Source: Alloboseaceae bacterium BT-24-1 (GTDB lineage Bacteria > Pseudomonadota > Alphaproteobacteria > Rhizobiales > Beijerinckiaceae). From it: a stretch of DNA of 59,296 nucleotides. The position numbers and the translations under genes were made by a program. Below the pieces are notes generated by a model. The model was not told the origin of the DNA. It did no database searches and saw nothing but the letters and a program-made list of their open reading frames with translations. Positions 33,284 through 42,066 of the stretch are shown here, in pieces (position 1 is the first letter of the stretch; each line of letters starts with the position of its first letter). The stretch covers positions 1 through 59,296 of the forward strand of contig JAOYTL010000027.1 of NCBI GenBank assembly GCA_025846845.1, given 5' to 3'.

Positions 33284-33709
33284 GTGACGCCGCAGGATAT
33301 CGCGCTAGTCCGGTCGAGCTTTGCGCAGCTGCATCGGCGCAAGATCGAGACGGCATGCCTGTTCTATGAGCGGTTGTTCACCACGACGCCCAGCGCGCGG
33401 GCGCTCTTCAAGAGGGATGATATCCAGGCCCAAGCGGCCAAGCTGATGGAAACGCTGACGGTCGCGCTCGCCATGCTCAACGACCCCGGCGGCCTCAATG
33501 TCCTGCTCGCGCGACTGGGCGAGCGCCATCGCAACTATGGCGTCCAGCCGGAGCATTACGAGGCTGTCGGCAGCGCCCTGCTCTGGACCCTGGAGACGTC
33601 GCTGGGGGCCGACTTCACCACACAGACGAGAGCCGCCTGGACCGAGCTCTACGGCCAGATGGCGAAGACGATGTTGTCCGCCGAAGCACCCAACCGACGT
33701 TCGGCCTAG
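33284..33709 (+). CDS. Single-domain globin
   Basis: The 141-residue bacterial haemoglobin resembles Vitreoscilla Hb: FAQLHRRKIETACLFYERLFTTTPSARALF at the A-C helices and proximal haem ligand His82 in LGERHRNYGVQPEHYEAVGSALL. It lacks a reductase domain. The GTG at 33284 behind GGGAGAAGG is preferred; the upstream TTG start adds 19 unlikely residues. Such globins bind O2 or NO. It converges on the chemoreceptor gene with six bases between stops; a functional link, such as gas sensing, is speculation. Confidence 0.85.
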   Translation: MTPQDIALVRSSFAQLHRRKIETACLFYERLFTTTPSARALFKRDDIQAQAAKLMETLTVALAMLNDPGGLNVLLARLGERHRNYGVQPEHYEAVGSALLWTLETSLGADFTTQTRAAWTELYGQMAKTMLSAEAPNRRSA

Positions 33710-33715
33710 CGCTTC

Positions 33716-35893
33716 CTAGAACTCTTCCCAGCCATCGTCTCCGGCGCGGCCGTTGGCGGTTTTGCGAGCAGGTCCAGCTGCAACCGGCGTGGGTTCGCGG
33801 CGCGGCGCGGCGGCTTTGCTCTGGGCGAAGGCGGCTTCGGCGAGCTGGCGCAGCCGCTCCGGCTCGGAGCCATGGCCGCCGGCGCTGACGGTGGCAGGTT
33901 TGCGCTGCGGGGCGACGGCTGCGGGGCGCCCCGACGAGCGTGGCGTCGAGCCAGCAGCGGCTGAGCGCGCGCTCGATGGGGCTGCCAAGACCGGCGCGGC
34001 CAAGCCTGTACCCGTGTCCGTCCGGAAGCTCGCCACCAGCGTGTTGAGCTCGCCGATGCGGCCTGACAGCGCCCCGGCCGAGGCGGCGCTCTGTTCGGCG
34101 AGCGCGGCGTTGGCCTGGGTCATCTCGTCGAGATGGGCGACCGCCTGGCTCATCTCGTCGATGCCGTGCGCCTGTTCGGCCGAGGCCGCCGAGATCTCCT
34201 GGATCGTGCCGGTGACCTTCTGCGAGGCCGACAGGATCTTCTCCAGCGAGTCGCCGGCGCGGCGCACCAGCTTGACGCCGGTCTCGACCTCGCTGTTCGA
34301 GGAGGAGATCAAGCCGGAAATGTCCTTGGCCGCCTCGCTGGAGCGCTGGGCCAGCGTGCGAACTTCGGAGGCGACGACGGCAAAGCCCTTGCCGGCATCG
34401 CCGGCGCGGGCGGCCTCGACCGCCGCGTTGAGTGCCAAAAGATTGGTCTGGAAGGCGATGTCGTCGATCACCCGGATGATGTCGGAGATCTTCTTCGAGG
34501 CCTCCTCGATCCGGGCCATGGCCGCGACGGCTTCGCCGGCGATCGTGCCGCCATCCTGCGCCGCCTTCATCGCCTCCTCGGCGATCGCCGCCGCCTGGCG
34601 CGCGCCCTGCGCCGAGGCCTTCACCGAGGCTGCCAGCTCTTCGGTCGTCGCCGCGGTCTCTTCCAGCGAGGAGGCCTGTTCCTCGGTGCGCTTGGAGAGG
34701 TCGTCGGCGCCCATGTTGATCTCGCGCGCCGCCATACCGACATCGGCCGAGGTCAACTGGATCGTCCGAACCGTCGTAGCGAGCCGCTCGATCGTCTCGT
34801 TGACCGCGTCCTTCAGCTCGGCGAAGCGCCCGTGATAGGCCGTCGGCACCTGCCGCGTGAGGTCGCCCGTCGCCAGTGCGCGCAACACCTCGACGAACTC
34901 GGTCGTGGCCGAATCGACCACCGCATTGATCTCGTTGATGCCGGCGACCAATTTCTGCATCTGCTCGTCGGCATCTTCGATCTGAAGCCTCGCCGAGAAA
35001 TCGCCTGCCGCCGCAGCCGCGACAACCTCCCCGACATCGGAGACAACCGACGCCATCGCGTCGGCCGAGCGAATCCGCGCCGCCGAAGCGGCGCGCTCCT
35101 GCTCCTGCAGCAGCGCAACCTGCTCGGTGCTCTGGCGCAGCACGGCGACGGCACGCGCCATGTCGCCGATCTCGTCCTGCCGCTTGGTGTGCGGGACCGC
35201 GATGTCAGTCTCGCCGGCCGTGAGGCGGCTCATGCTGCCGCCGAGATCGAGCAGCGGACGGGTGATCGAGCGTTGCGCGAACAGCACAGCCGCGGCAATC
35301 GAGGCAATCAGCGTCGAGAGCAGTAGCGAAGGCAGAATCCACTGGATCTGGCGCGTGAAATCGGCAGCCTCGGCGGCGAGCCTGCTGCCCACCTCCTCAT
35401 TGCGCTTGCCGAAGGCGACCAGCTGGTCGTTCAGCGCCTTTCGGTTGGCCCGGTTCAGATCGTTATTGCCCTGCTGGTTGGCGGCGGCTGTCGAGACCTC
35501 GCGACCGAGCCGGATGGTCTCACTGCGGAAGGCGATGAACTCCTCGACCGATTTCTGCAGCTTGAGCGCGGTCTCGCGTTCTGCCGCCGGCACCAGCGCG
35601 ACGAGATCGGCGGCGAGCTTGCGCATCACCGGGAAGCGCGCCTCCTTCGGCTTGGCGAAGGCCTCGGCCTCCTTGGCATCCTTCGACATGTAGATGCCGC
35701 GGGAATCCATCACCACGGCGAAGACCTGCGTATTGATCCGCTCAGTCACCAGCGCGATCTCACCCTGGATGTCGGAGCGCGCATTGAGGTCGCTGGAGCG
35801 CGAAAGGGCATAGAGGCTCAGGGCTGCCGAGAGGATCGCGCCGGCGGCGACGATCGCAAGCATCCCCAAGACCTTGAAGCGGATCGATTTCAT
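33716..35893 (-). CDS. Methyl-accepting chemotaxis protein with C-terminal CheR-tether-like motif
   Basis: The 725-residue chemoreceptor has a first membrane helix (residues 7-30), a periplasmic four-helix-bundle-like sensor (30-184), a second helix (185-207), then HAMP (208-262) and a second HAMP-like segment around 300-370. The signalling hairpin holds DDIAFQTNLLALNAAVEAARAGDAGKGFAVVA. After a Pro/Ala-rich linker the protein ends GWEEF (721-725), matching the xWxxF pentapeptide that tethers CheR and CheB. No che genes are nearby. Confidence 0.93.
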   Translation of the reverse strand: MKSIRFKVLGMLAIVAAGAILSAALSLYALSRSSDLNARSDIQGEIALVTERINTQVFAVVMDSRGIYMSKDAKEAEAFAKPKEARFPVMRKLAADLVALVPAAERETALKLQKSVEEFIAFRSETIRLGREVSTAAANQQGNNDLNRANRKALNDQLVAFGKRNEEVGSRLAAEAADFTRQIQWILPSLLLSTLIASIAAAVLFAQRSITRPLLDLGGSMSRLTAGETDIAVPHTKRQDEIGDMARAVAVLRQSTEQVALLQEQERAASAARIRSADAMASVVSDVGEVVAAAAAGDFSARLQIEDADEQMQKLVAGINEINAVVDSATTEFVEVLRALATGDLTRQVPTAYHGRFAELKDAVNETIERLATTVRTIQLTSADVGMAAREINMGADDLSKRTEEQASSLEETAATTEELAASVKASAQGARQAAAIAEEAMKAAQDGGTIAGEAVAAMARIEEASKKISDIIRVIDDIAFQTNLLALNAAVEAARAGDAGKGFAVVASEVRTLAQRSSEAAKDISGLISSSNSEVETGVKLVRRAGDSLEKILSASQKVTGTIQEISAASAEQAHGIDEMSQAVAHLDEMTQANAALAEQSAASAGALSGRIGELNTLVASFRTDTGTGLAAPVLAAPSSARSAAAGSTPRSSGRPAAVAPQRKPATVSAGGHGSEPERLRQLAEAAFAQSKAAAPRREPTPVAAGPARKTANGRAGDDGWEEF

Positions 35894-36291
35894 CGCGCAA
35901 CTCGCAATCTCCGCCGCCCTTTTCTGGGCAGCCGGGTGCTAAATTTTTCGGCATGAACAGGCACCGAAGCCGATAAGGCTAAAAAAGCTTTGCCGGGAAC
36001 CCTTAAGCTCCGCTTAAGGTCAGGAAGAATCACGGCTTTCCGACGGGAAAATGCGCAGAATCGCGGCAGATTCTGATGAATGCGGGCGCAGCAGCTTCCG
36101 ATATGCGACTGTCGCATGCAGGACTGTGACATTGAAGCCACGCTGTGCGTCGGCCATAATTCTGCCACATGCTTTTCACCCCGGCGCCACGCCCAGCCGT
36201 GAAGTGGAAGGGGTCAGCCGACAAGAACTCATTGGAACTTGTCGGCAATTCGCATGTTTCCGCTGCCAGCCGTCCCACAAAGAGCCGAGTT
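35894..36291. other. 398-bp divergent region between chemoreceptor and L,D-transpeptidase genes
   Basis: No gene is seen. A perfect inverted repeat CCTTAAGC-tcc-GCTTAAGG lies at 36001-36019 and a second, ATGCGAC-t-GTCGCAT, at 36103-36117. Either could be an operator. The base composition is lower in GC than the genes, consistent with two promoters. Confidence 0.55.
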
Positions 36292-37047
36292 ATGTCCTCC
36301 CCCCAGCCTGACGCTTCCGCCACCTGTTCCCGCCGCCGCTTCCTGACGATGGCGTCGGCCTTCGTCCCCGTCGGTCTGGCCGGCTGCGTCACCGGCCCGC
36401 AGCAGCCCTTCGAGGCGCGCACGCCGACCCATCAGAACGCCGCCTTCCTGTCGATGTATGACGAGCGGCCGGACGAGAGGCATCCGCTGCCGGCGACCGA
36501 CATCGACGACGTCGACACGCGCTTCCTGCGCCAGGAGGTCAATTACCGGACCCCGGAGGCGCCCGGCACGATCATTGTCGATACCTCGGCCCGCTTCCTC
36601 TACCTGGTCCGCGAGAACGGCCGCGCCATCCGCTACGGCATCGGCGTCGGCAAACAGGGCATGTCCTGGCGCGGCCGCGCCACCGTCGCCCGCAAGGCGG
36701 AATGGCCGCGCTGGACCCCCACCTCCGCGATGATCGCCCGTGAGCCGGAGCGGAACGCGCGCTGGGCCGGCGGCATGGCCGGCGGAATCGAAAATCCGCT
36801 CGGCGCGCGCGCCCTCTACCTCTACCAGGGCAACCGCGACACGCTCTATCGCATCCACGGCACGAGCGAGCCATGGTCGATCGGCAAAGCCGTGTCCTCC
36901 GGCTGCATCCGCCTGTTCAACCAGGACATCATCGACCTGCACAGCCGCGTTCCGACCGGCACCACGGTGGTCGTGCTGAACCGCAATCCGATCTCCGAGC
37001 CGGAGCTCGACGAGACCGACGCGCCGCTGCCGCCTGACGACATCTGA
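36292..37047 (+). CDS. L,D-transpeptidase, Tat-type lipoprotein
   Basis: The 251-residue YkuD-fold enzyme has its active site in IHGTSEPWSIGKAVSSGCIRL (His189, Cys205), which forms 3-3 peptidoglycan cross-links or links proteins to the wall. The N-terminus combines a twin-arginine motif (SRRRFLTM, 13-20) with a lipobox ending LAGC (Cys32), suggesting a folded, lipid-anchored protein. The ATG at 36292 puts these in the right place. It is a paralogue of the protein at 39536. Confidence 0.9.
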   Translation: MSSPQPDASATCSRRRFLTMASAFVPVGLAGCVTGPQQPFEARTPTHQNAAFLSMYDERPDERHPLPATDIDDVDTRFLRQEVNYRTPEAPGTIIVDTSARFLYLVRENGRAIRYGIGVGKQGMSWRGRATVARKAEWPRWTPTSAMIAREPERNARWAGGMAGGIENPLGARALYLYQGNRDTLYRIHGTSEPWSIGKAVSSGCIRLFNQDIIDLHSRVPTGTTVVVLNRNPISEPELDETDAPLPPDDI

Positions 37048-37244
37048 GATCCGGTCCCGTTCCACCCGGCCTACCCCGAAGGCAGCTCTTGCAGTTGCCT
37101 TCGGCTATCTCGTCACGCCAGCGTTACCCACGATCCCCATATCGCGCGGAAAGCCAATGCGCGCGGCAGCGATTTGCCTCGGCGCAGTTTTGCGATACGC
37201 CCTGCGGGTCGGCAGGCCCGCCGGCCGGATGGTGAGAACGCCAG

Positions 37245-38549
37245 ATGCGCGTGACGATGATCGGTTCAGGCTATGTCGGCCTGGTCTCCGGAGCCTGCTT
37301 CGCCGATTTCGGCCATGAGGTGACCTGCGTCGATACCGATGCCGGCAAGATCGCGGCCCTGAAGCGCGGCGAGATTCCGATCTTCGAACCTGGCCTCGAC
37401 GACCTCGTCTCCAGCAATGTCCGCGCCGGGCGGCTCTCCTTCACCACCGAGCTCGCCGGACCGGTCGCGGCGGCTGACGCCGTCTTCATCGCCGTCGGCA
37501 CGCCGTCGCGTCGCGGCGATGGCCATGCCGACCTCTCCTATGTGCATCAGGCGGCGCGCGACGTCGTCGCGGCGATCGAGGGCTTCACCGTCGTCGTCAC
37601 GAAGTCGACCGTGCCGGTCGGCACCGGCGACGAGGTCGAGCGGATCATGCGCGAGGCTCGGCCGGACGCCGACTTCGCCGTCGTCTCCAACCCGGAATTC
37701 CTGCGCGAGGGCGCCGCGATCGCGGACTTCAAGCGGCCGGACCGCATCGTGATCGGGACTGAGGACGACCGCGCCCGCAAGGTGATGGAAGATATCTACC
37801 GGCCGCTCTATCTCAACGCCGCGCCGCTCCTGTTCACCGCGCGTCGGACCTCGGAACTGATCAAATACGCCGGCAACGCGTTCCTCGCGACCAAGATCAC
37901 CTTCATCAACGAGATCGCCGACCTGTGCGAGCGGGTCGGCGCCAACGTCCAGGAGGTCGCGCGCGGCATCGGCCTCGACAACCGCATCGGCGGCAAGTTC
38001 CTGCATGCCGGGCCGGGCTATGGCGGCTCCTGCTTCCCGAAGGATACGCTCGCTTTGATCAAGACGGCGCAGGACATGGAAAGCCCCTTGCGTCTCGTCG
38101 AGACGGTGGTGGCGGTCAATGACCAGCGCAAGCGGGCGATGGCGCGCAAGGTGATCGCCGCCTGCGGCGGCTCGGTCAGGGCCAAGCGCATCGCCATTCT
38201 CGGCCTTGCCTTCAAGCCCAACACAGACGACATGCGCGAGGCGCCCTCGCTGTCGATCGTGACGGCGCTGCTCGACGCCGGCGCCGAGATCATCGCCTAC
38301 GATCCCGAGGCGATGGCGAGCGCCAAGACGCTGATGCCGGAGATCACCTACGCGCCCGACGCCTATTCCTGTCTCGACGGGGCTGACGCACTGGTGATCG
38401 TGACCGAGTGGAACGCCTTCCGCGCGCTCGATCTCGACCGCGTCAAGGCCGCGCTGCGCCATCCCGTCGTGGTCGACCTGCGCAACATCTACCGCTCCGG
38501 CGAGATGCACGAGCGCGGCTTCACTTACGTCAATGTCGGCAACGCCTGA
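37245..38549 (+). CDS. ugd: UDP-glucose 6-dehydrogenase
   Basis: The 434-residue enzyme oxidises UDP-glucose to UDP-glucuronate with two NAD+, for exopolysaccharide or LPS. The NAD-binding motif GSGYVGLVSGACFADFGHEV is at the N-terminus, the middle domain has SELIKYAGNAFLATKITFINEIA, and catalytic Cys263 lies in GPGYGGSCFPKD. C-terminal LGLAFKPNTDDMREAPS is the UDP-binding part. The length is typical. A weak hairpin at 37076-37104 lies in the gap after the upstream transpeptidase gene. Confidence 0.95.
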   Translation: MRVTMIGSGYVGLVSGACFADFGHEVTCVDTDAGKIAALKRGEIPIFEPGLDDLVSSNVRAGRLSFTTELAGPVAAADAVFIAVGTPSRRGDGHADLSYVHQAARDVVAAIEGFTVVVTKSTVPVGTGDEVERIMREARPDADFAVVSNPEFLREGAAIADFKRPDRIVIGTEDDRARKVMEDIYRPLYLNAAPLLFTARRTSELIKYAGNAFLATKITFINEIADLCERVGANVQEVARGIGLDNRIGGKFLHAGPGYGGSCFPKDTLALIKTAQDMESPLRLVETVVAVNDQRKRAMARKVIAACGGSVRAKRIAILGLAFKPNTDDMREAPSLSIVTALLDAGAEIIAYDPEAMASAKTLMPEITYAPDAYSCLDGADALVIVTEWNAFRALDLDRVKAALRHPVVVDLRNIYRSGEMHERGFTYVNVGNA

Positions 38550-38671
38550 GGGCACGTCTTTTCTGGCGTGACAGAAAGGCGTCGAGGCACCGCCTTGATA
38601 GCGTCATAAGCCGTCACCACCTTTCGATGCGACAGGGCGACCGCCTTGTCCAACATTGAGAGGAGATGACG

Positions 38672-39457
38672 ATGACGCCGCAAGAACGCGACGTGATCGC
38701 CGGGATTTTCGACCGCCTGCGTCAGGCGGCCAACCAGCCCCGCGACCCCGAGGCTGAGCGTTTCATCGCTGACCGCCTCCGCGAGCAGCCCTATGCCGTC
38801 TATGCGATGGCGCAGTCGGTCTATATCCAGGAACAGGCTCTCACCAGCCTGCAGGGCCAGATCGAGCAGTTGCAGGCCGAGGTCGAGCAATTGCGCAACC
38901 AGCCGCCCGCACCGGCTCCGGCCCAGCAATCCGGTGGCTTCCTGTCGGGCATCTTCGGCGGCGGCGCGAGCCAGCCGGCCCGCAGCGGCTCGGTGCCGTC
39001 CTTCCCGCAGCGCGGCCAGCCGCAACCGGCCTCCCCGCCTTGGGGTGGCCAGGCTGCTCCGGCGCAGCAGGGCATGGCACCTCAGCAGGGCATGGGCGCA
39101 GCCCCCGCACCCGGCAGCTGGCAGAACCAGGCGGCGCAGCAGCCTCCGGCTCGCGGCGGCGGCGGCTTCATGGCAAGCGCGCTGACGACGGCGGCCGGCG
39201 TCGCCGGCGGCATGGTCGCCGGCAACATGCTGATGAACGCGCTCGGCGGCAACAAGAGCGCAGCGAGCGAGGCCAAGCCGGCCGAAGCCAGCACCGCGCA
39301 GAACAGCGATGCGGCCAAGGATACCCAGACGGCGGCCGACCAGCAGCCTGCGCCGGAGCCTCAGCAAGCCCAGCCGGAGCCGACTTATCAGGACGCCAGC
39401 TATGACGACGGCAGCTATGATGACGGCTCGGGCGGCGGGGACGACGACTGGGCCTGA
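38672..39457 (+). CDS. DUF2076 family protein
   Basis: The 261-residue protein starts MTPQERDVIAGIFDRLRQAANQPRDPEAERFI, diagnostic of DUF2076, followed by a Gln-rich helical segment (ALTSLQGQIEQLQAEVEQLRN) and a long Pro/Gln/Ala-rich region with glycine-rich patches. It ends in an acidic Asp/Gly/Tyr repeat (QDASYDDGSYDDGSGGGDDDWA). Function unknown. Of two in-frame ATGs, the second is better spaced from GAGGAG. A good terminator follows. Confidence 0.87.
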   Translation: MTPQERDVIAGIFDRLRQAANQPRDPEAERFIADRLREQPYAVYAMAQSVYIQEQALTSLQGQIEQLQAEVEQLRNQPPAPAPAQQSGGFLSGIFGGGASQPARSGSVPSFPQRGQPQPASPPWGGQAAPAQQGMAPQQGMGAAPAPGSWQNQAAQQPPARGGGGFMASALTTAAGVAGGMVAGNMLMNALGGNKSAASEAKPAEASTAQNSDAAKDTQTAADQQPAPEPQQAQPEPTYQDASYDDGSYDDGSGGGDDDWA

Positions 39458-39483
39458 GGCCTAAGCATAGTCCAGAAGCGACG

Positions 39484-39512
39484 AGGCCCGCCTGGCGACA
39501 GGCGGGCCTTTT
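39484..39512 (+). terminator. Intrinsic terminator after the DUF2076 gene
   Basis: AGGCCCGCCT (39484-39493) pairs fully with AGGCGGGCCT (39500-39509), followed by T residues. It is the end of the DUF2076 transcript and lies close to the convergent transpeptidase stop. Confidence 0.88.
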
Positions 39513-39535
39513 CCGTTAGCGGCGCCTTGCCGGTC

Positions 39536-40348
39536 TCAGATCACCAGGACCTTGGCGCCGACGCGCACGCGCTCATAGAGGTCGACCACATCGTCGTTGT
39601 TCATACGGATGCAGCCGGAGGAGACAGCTTGGCCGATTGTGTTCGGCTCATTGGTGCCGTGGATGCGATAGAGGGTCGAGCCGAGATACATGGCACGCGC
39701 GCCCATCGGATTCTCCGGGCCGCCGGCCATGAAACGCGGCAGATCGGGCCGGCGCTTCAGCATCTCCGCCGGCGGCGTCCAGCTCGGCCATTCGGCCTTT
39801 CGTGTCACGGACTTCATGCCGGCCCATTCGAAGCCGGGGCGGCCGACGCCGATGCCGTAGCGCAGGGCGCGACCACCGGGCTGAACCAGAAAGAGGAAGC
39901 GGCGCGGCGTGTCGATGATGATGGTGCCGGGCTTGTGCGGGCCGTCATAGGCGACTTCCTGCTTCTGGAAGCGCGGATCGAGGGTGCGTGCGATCGGCCG
40001 CTCGGCCGGCATCGGCTCACCGAGCGCAGCAGAGCGCCGCTCGCGGCGCGGTTCCATCGGGTCGCCCTGGATCGGAACCGGCGCCTCGTAATCGGAGAGG
40101 CGGCGCATCGCCGGCTGCTGGCCATAGGCGCCGCGCTGCGGCCGGTTGTAGACGGCGCCGCCCCGGCCATAGCTGGGGTCCTGCCCCGTCATCAGCATCT
40201 CGATGAAACCGCCGCCATACTGGCCCCGGCTGGCCGAATGGGTGACCATCGGATCGGCCGGGCGCCAATAGGTCTGGGCGATGGCCTGCCCCGACAGCTG
40301 CAAGGCGCCGCCAAGGACGACGACGGGAACGAAATAGAGCGGACGCAT
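39536..40348 (-). CDS. L,D-transpeptidase with Sec signal peptide
   Basis: This 270-residue YkuD enzyme has the signal MRPLYFVPVVVLGGALQLSGQAIAQ and catalytic block YRIHGTNEPNTIGQAVSSGCIRMNNDD. Residues from about 120 onward are clearly similar to the transpeptidase at 36292 (TIIIDTPRRFLFLVQPGGRALRYGIGVG versus TIIVDTSARFLYLVRENGRAIRYGIGVG, compared in pieces). The N-terminal 100 residues form a Tyr/Gly/Arg-rich linker absent from the paralogue. The ATG at 40348 gives the proper signal peptide. Confidence 0.9.
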   Translation of the reverse strand: MRPLYFVPVVVLGGALQLSGQAIAQTYWRPADPMVTHSASRGQYGGGFIEMLMTGQDPSYGRGGAVYNRPQRGAYGQQPAMRRLSDYEAPVPIQGDPMEPRRERRSAALGEPMPAERPIARTLDPRFQKQEVAYDGPHKPGTIIIDTPRRFLFLVQPGGRALRYGIGVGRPGFEWAGMKSVTRKAEWPSWTPPAEMLKRRPDLPRFMAGGPENPMGARAMYLGSTLYRIHGTNEPNTIGQAVSSGCIRMNNDDVVDLYERVRVGAKVLVI

Positions 40349-40504
40349 GACGCAACTCTCTCGACACAACAGGCGAGAAGCGTGAGGCGATGCGTTGAAA
40401 TGAACGGTGAATCGTTGACTCTGCTCGGCCTCAAACCGGCTTAATCGCTCGAATTCCGGCGATTAACCTTAGTGATCCGCGAGCAAACGCGGTAAATGCT
40501 TCCT

Positions 40505-41929
40505 TCACGCGGCTCGTTTGCGCAGCGCGAGCCACAACCGCAGCAGCGTCCGGCAGCGCGCCACGTCGCAGGCCAGCATCAGCCCGCCATAGATTGCGAC
40601 GCCGAGTGCGCCCTGCAGCAGCAACTCCGGCAAGGGTGGGAAGCGTCCGGAGAGCGGCCAGACCACCGCCACCATGATTGCGACCGCGGCAATGATGACG
40701 CCGACATCGCGCAGCTTCGGCAGCACGGGCAAGGACCGCAAGGCGATCCAACCGGTGATGACGAGAACGATCAGAAAGCTGATCGTCTGGCCGAGCGCGA
40801 ACCGCTCCGGCCCGGCCGTGACGGCACAAAAAACGAGCGCGAGATTGGCGGCGAGGCCGATGCAGGCGGCCAGGGTCACCATGGCGGTGCGCTTGCCGAG
40901 CAGGAAGACCGGATAGAGTCCGCCGACAAAGATCGTGAGCGCGACGAAACCGGGCAGCAGCAGCACCATGTAGGCGGCGAAGTGGCTGTGGAAGGCTACC
41001 GGCACGAGCAGCTTCTCGAAGGCCGGCAGGACGAGAAAGAGGCCGGCCGCCACCGGCAATGCCACCATGAGCACGATCACGAGGTTGTCGGCGATGCGCT
41101 TCTGCGCCGCCCGCCGGCCCTTCGTTTCGTCGAGCCGCAGCACCTCGCGCAGCATGACGATTTCGAGCGTCGCGGCGAGCGTGCCGAACAGGCGCAGGCC
41201 CATATCGGCGGCGAGCGAGAAATAGCCGGCCTCGGCAAAGCCATAAGCGTCGGCGAGCAGCGAGCGGTTGAGCAGCGGGATCAGCGAATAGATCGCGTTC
41301 GCGCCGACGAGCGGCAGCGCGTAGCGCGCGAAATCGAGCGCGAGATCGCGCCGCGCGGCCGACCAGACCAGTGGTGCATCGGCGAGCGACCGGCGCACAG
41401 CCAGCAGGGCCGCCATCACGCTGATGACGCCGCCCAACATCACGATCGTCGGGTCACGCGTCCACCAGGCGCCACCGACCATCAGGAGCAGCGCCAGCAC
41501 ATTCTTGACGATGACGAGGCGGGCATAGGCCGCATCCAGGAAGCGGGCCCGGGCGATGGCGCCGTGGTAGTCGAACAGGCCGGCGCAGATGCCGCCCAGC
41601 ACCGAGGCTGCGACCAGCATGGCGGGCAGGCCGAAATCGACGCCGGCGATGACGGCCGCGACGAGCAGCCCGGTCAGCGCGATGGTCATGCCTGCGCTCA
41701 GCACATCGAGGGTCGCCCTGATCTGCGGCTGTTCCTCCCGGCTCTTCTGCGAGTAGAATCGGACGGTCGACAGCCTGATCCAGTCGAGCAGCGCGGTGTT
41801 GAGCACGACGATGATCGCCGCGCCGATGGCGTAGCGGCCGAACTCGGCGGGGCCGAGGAAATAGGCGATGAGCAGCCCGAGGGCGAAGTTCAGCCCGGCA
41901 TTGATCACGAAGGGCAGGAGAACGGTCAT
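40505..41929 (-). CDS. Polysaccharide/lipid-linked oligosaccharide flippase-like membrane protein
   Basis: The 474-residue protein has 12-14 hydrophobic segments and the polysaccharide-synthase (MOP superfamily) N-terminus LLPFVINAGLNFALGLLIAYFLGPAEFGRYAIG. Further support is RYALPLVGANAIYSLIPLLNRSLLADAYGFAEAGYFSLAADMG. Such proteins move lipid-linked sugars across the inner membrane. The ATG at 41929 was chosen; one 15 codons upstream is possible. No glycosyltransferases adjoin, although ugd is 2 kb away. Confidence 0.82.
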   Translation of the reverse strand: MTVLLPFVINAGLNFALGLLIAYFLGPAEFGRYAIGAAIIVVLNTALLDWIRLSTVRFYSQKSREEQPQIRATLDVLSAGMTIALTGLLVAAVIAGVDFGLPAMLVAASVLGGICAGLFDYHGAIARARFLDAAYARLVIVKNVLALLLMVGGAWWTRDPTIVMLGGVISVMAALLAVRRSLADAPLVWSAARRDLALDFARYALPLVGANAIYSLIPLLNRSLLADAYGFAEAGYFSLAADMGLRLFGTLAATLEIVMLREVLRLDETKGRRAAQKRIADNLVIVLMVALPVAAGLFLVLPAFEKLLVPVAFHSHFAAYMVLLLPGFVALTIFVGGLYPVFLLGKRTAMVTLAACIGLAANLALVFCAVTAGPERFALGQTISFLIVLVITGWIALRSLPVLPKLRDVGVIIAAVAIMVAVVWPLSGRFPPLPELLLQGALGVAIYGGLMLACDVARCRTLLRLWLALRKRAA

Positions 41930-42066
41930 GACGCCATCGCGAAGGGGCAGGCCAGCTCGGCACCGACGACGCATGACTGCGCTGATTCCGCCCAATCGCC
42001 AAACCGCAGGTTTTCAGGCGGAAGCGGGCCAAACCTCACTCTCCGCCACCGCGGCAGGCTGAGCCG

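Noticed and set aside
35894..36291. A tRNA or small RNA gene in the divergent gap
   Set aside because: No cloverleaf or terminator pairing was found; only two short palindromes.
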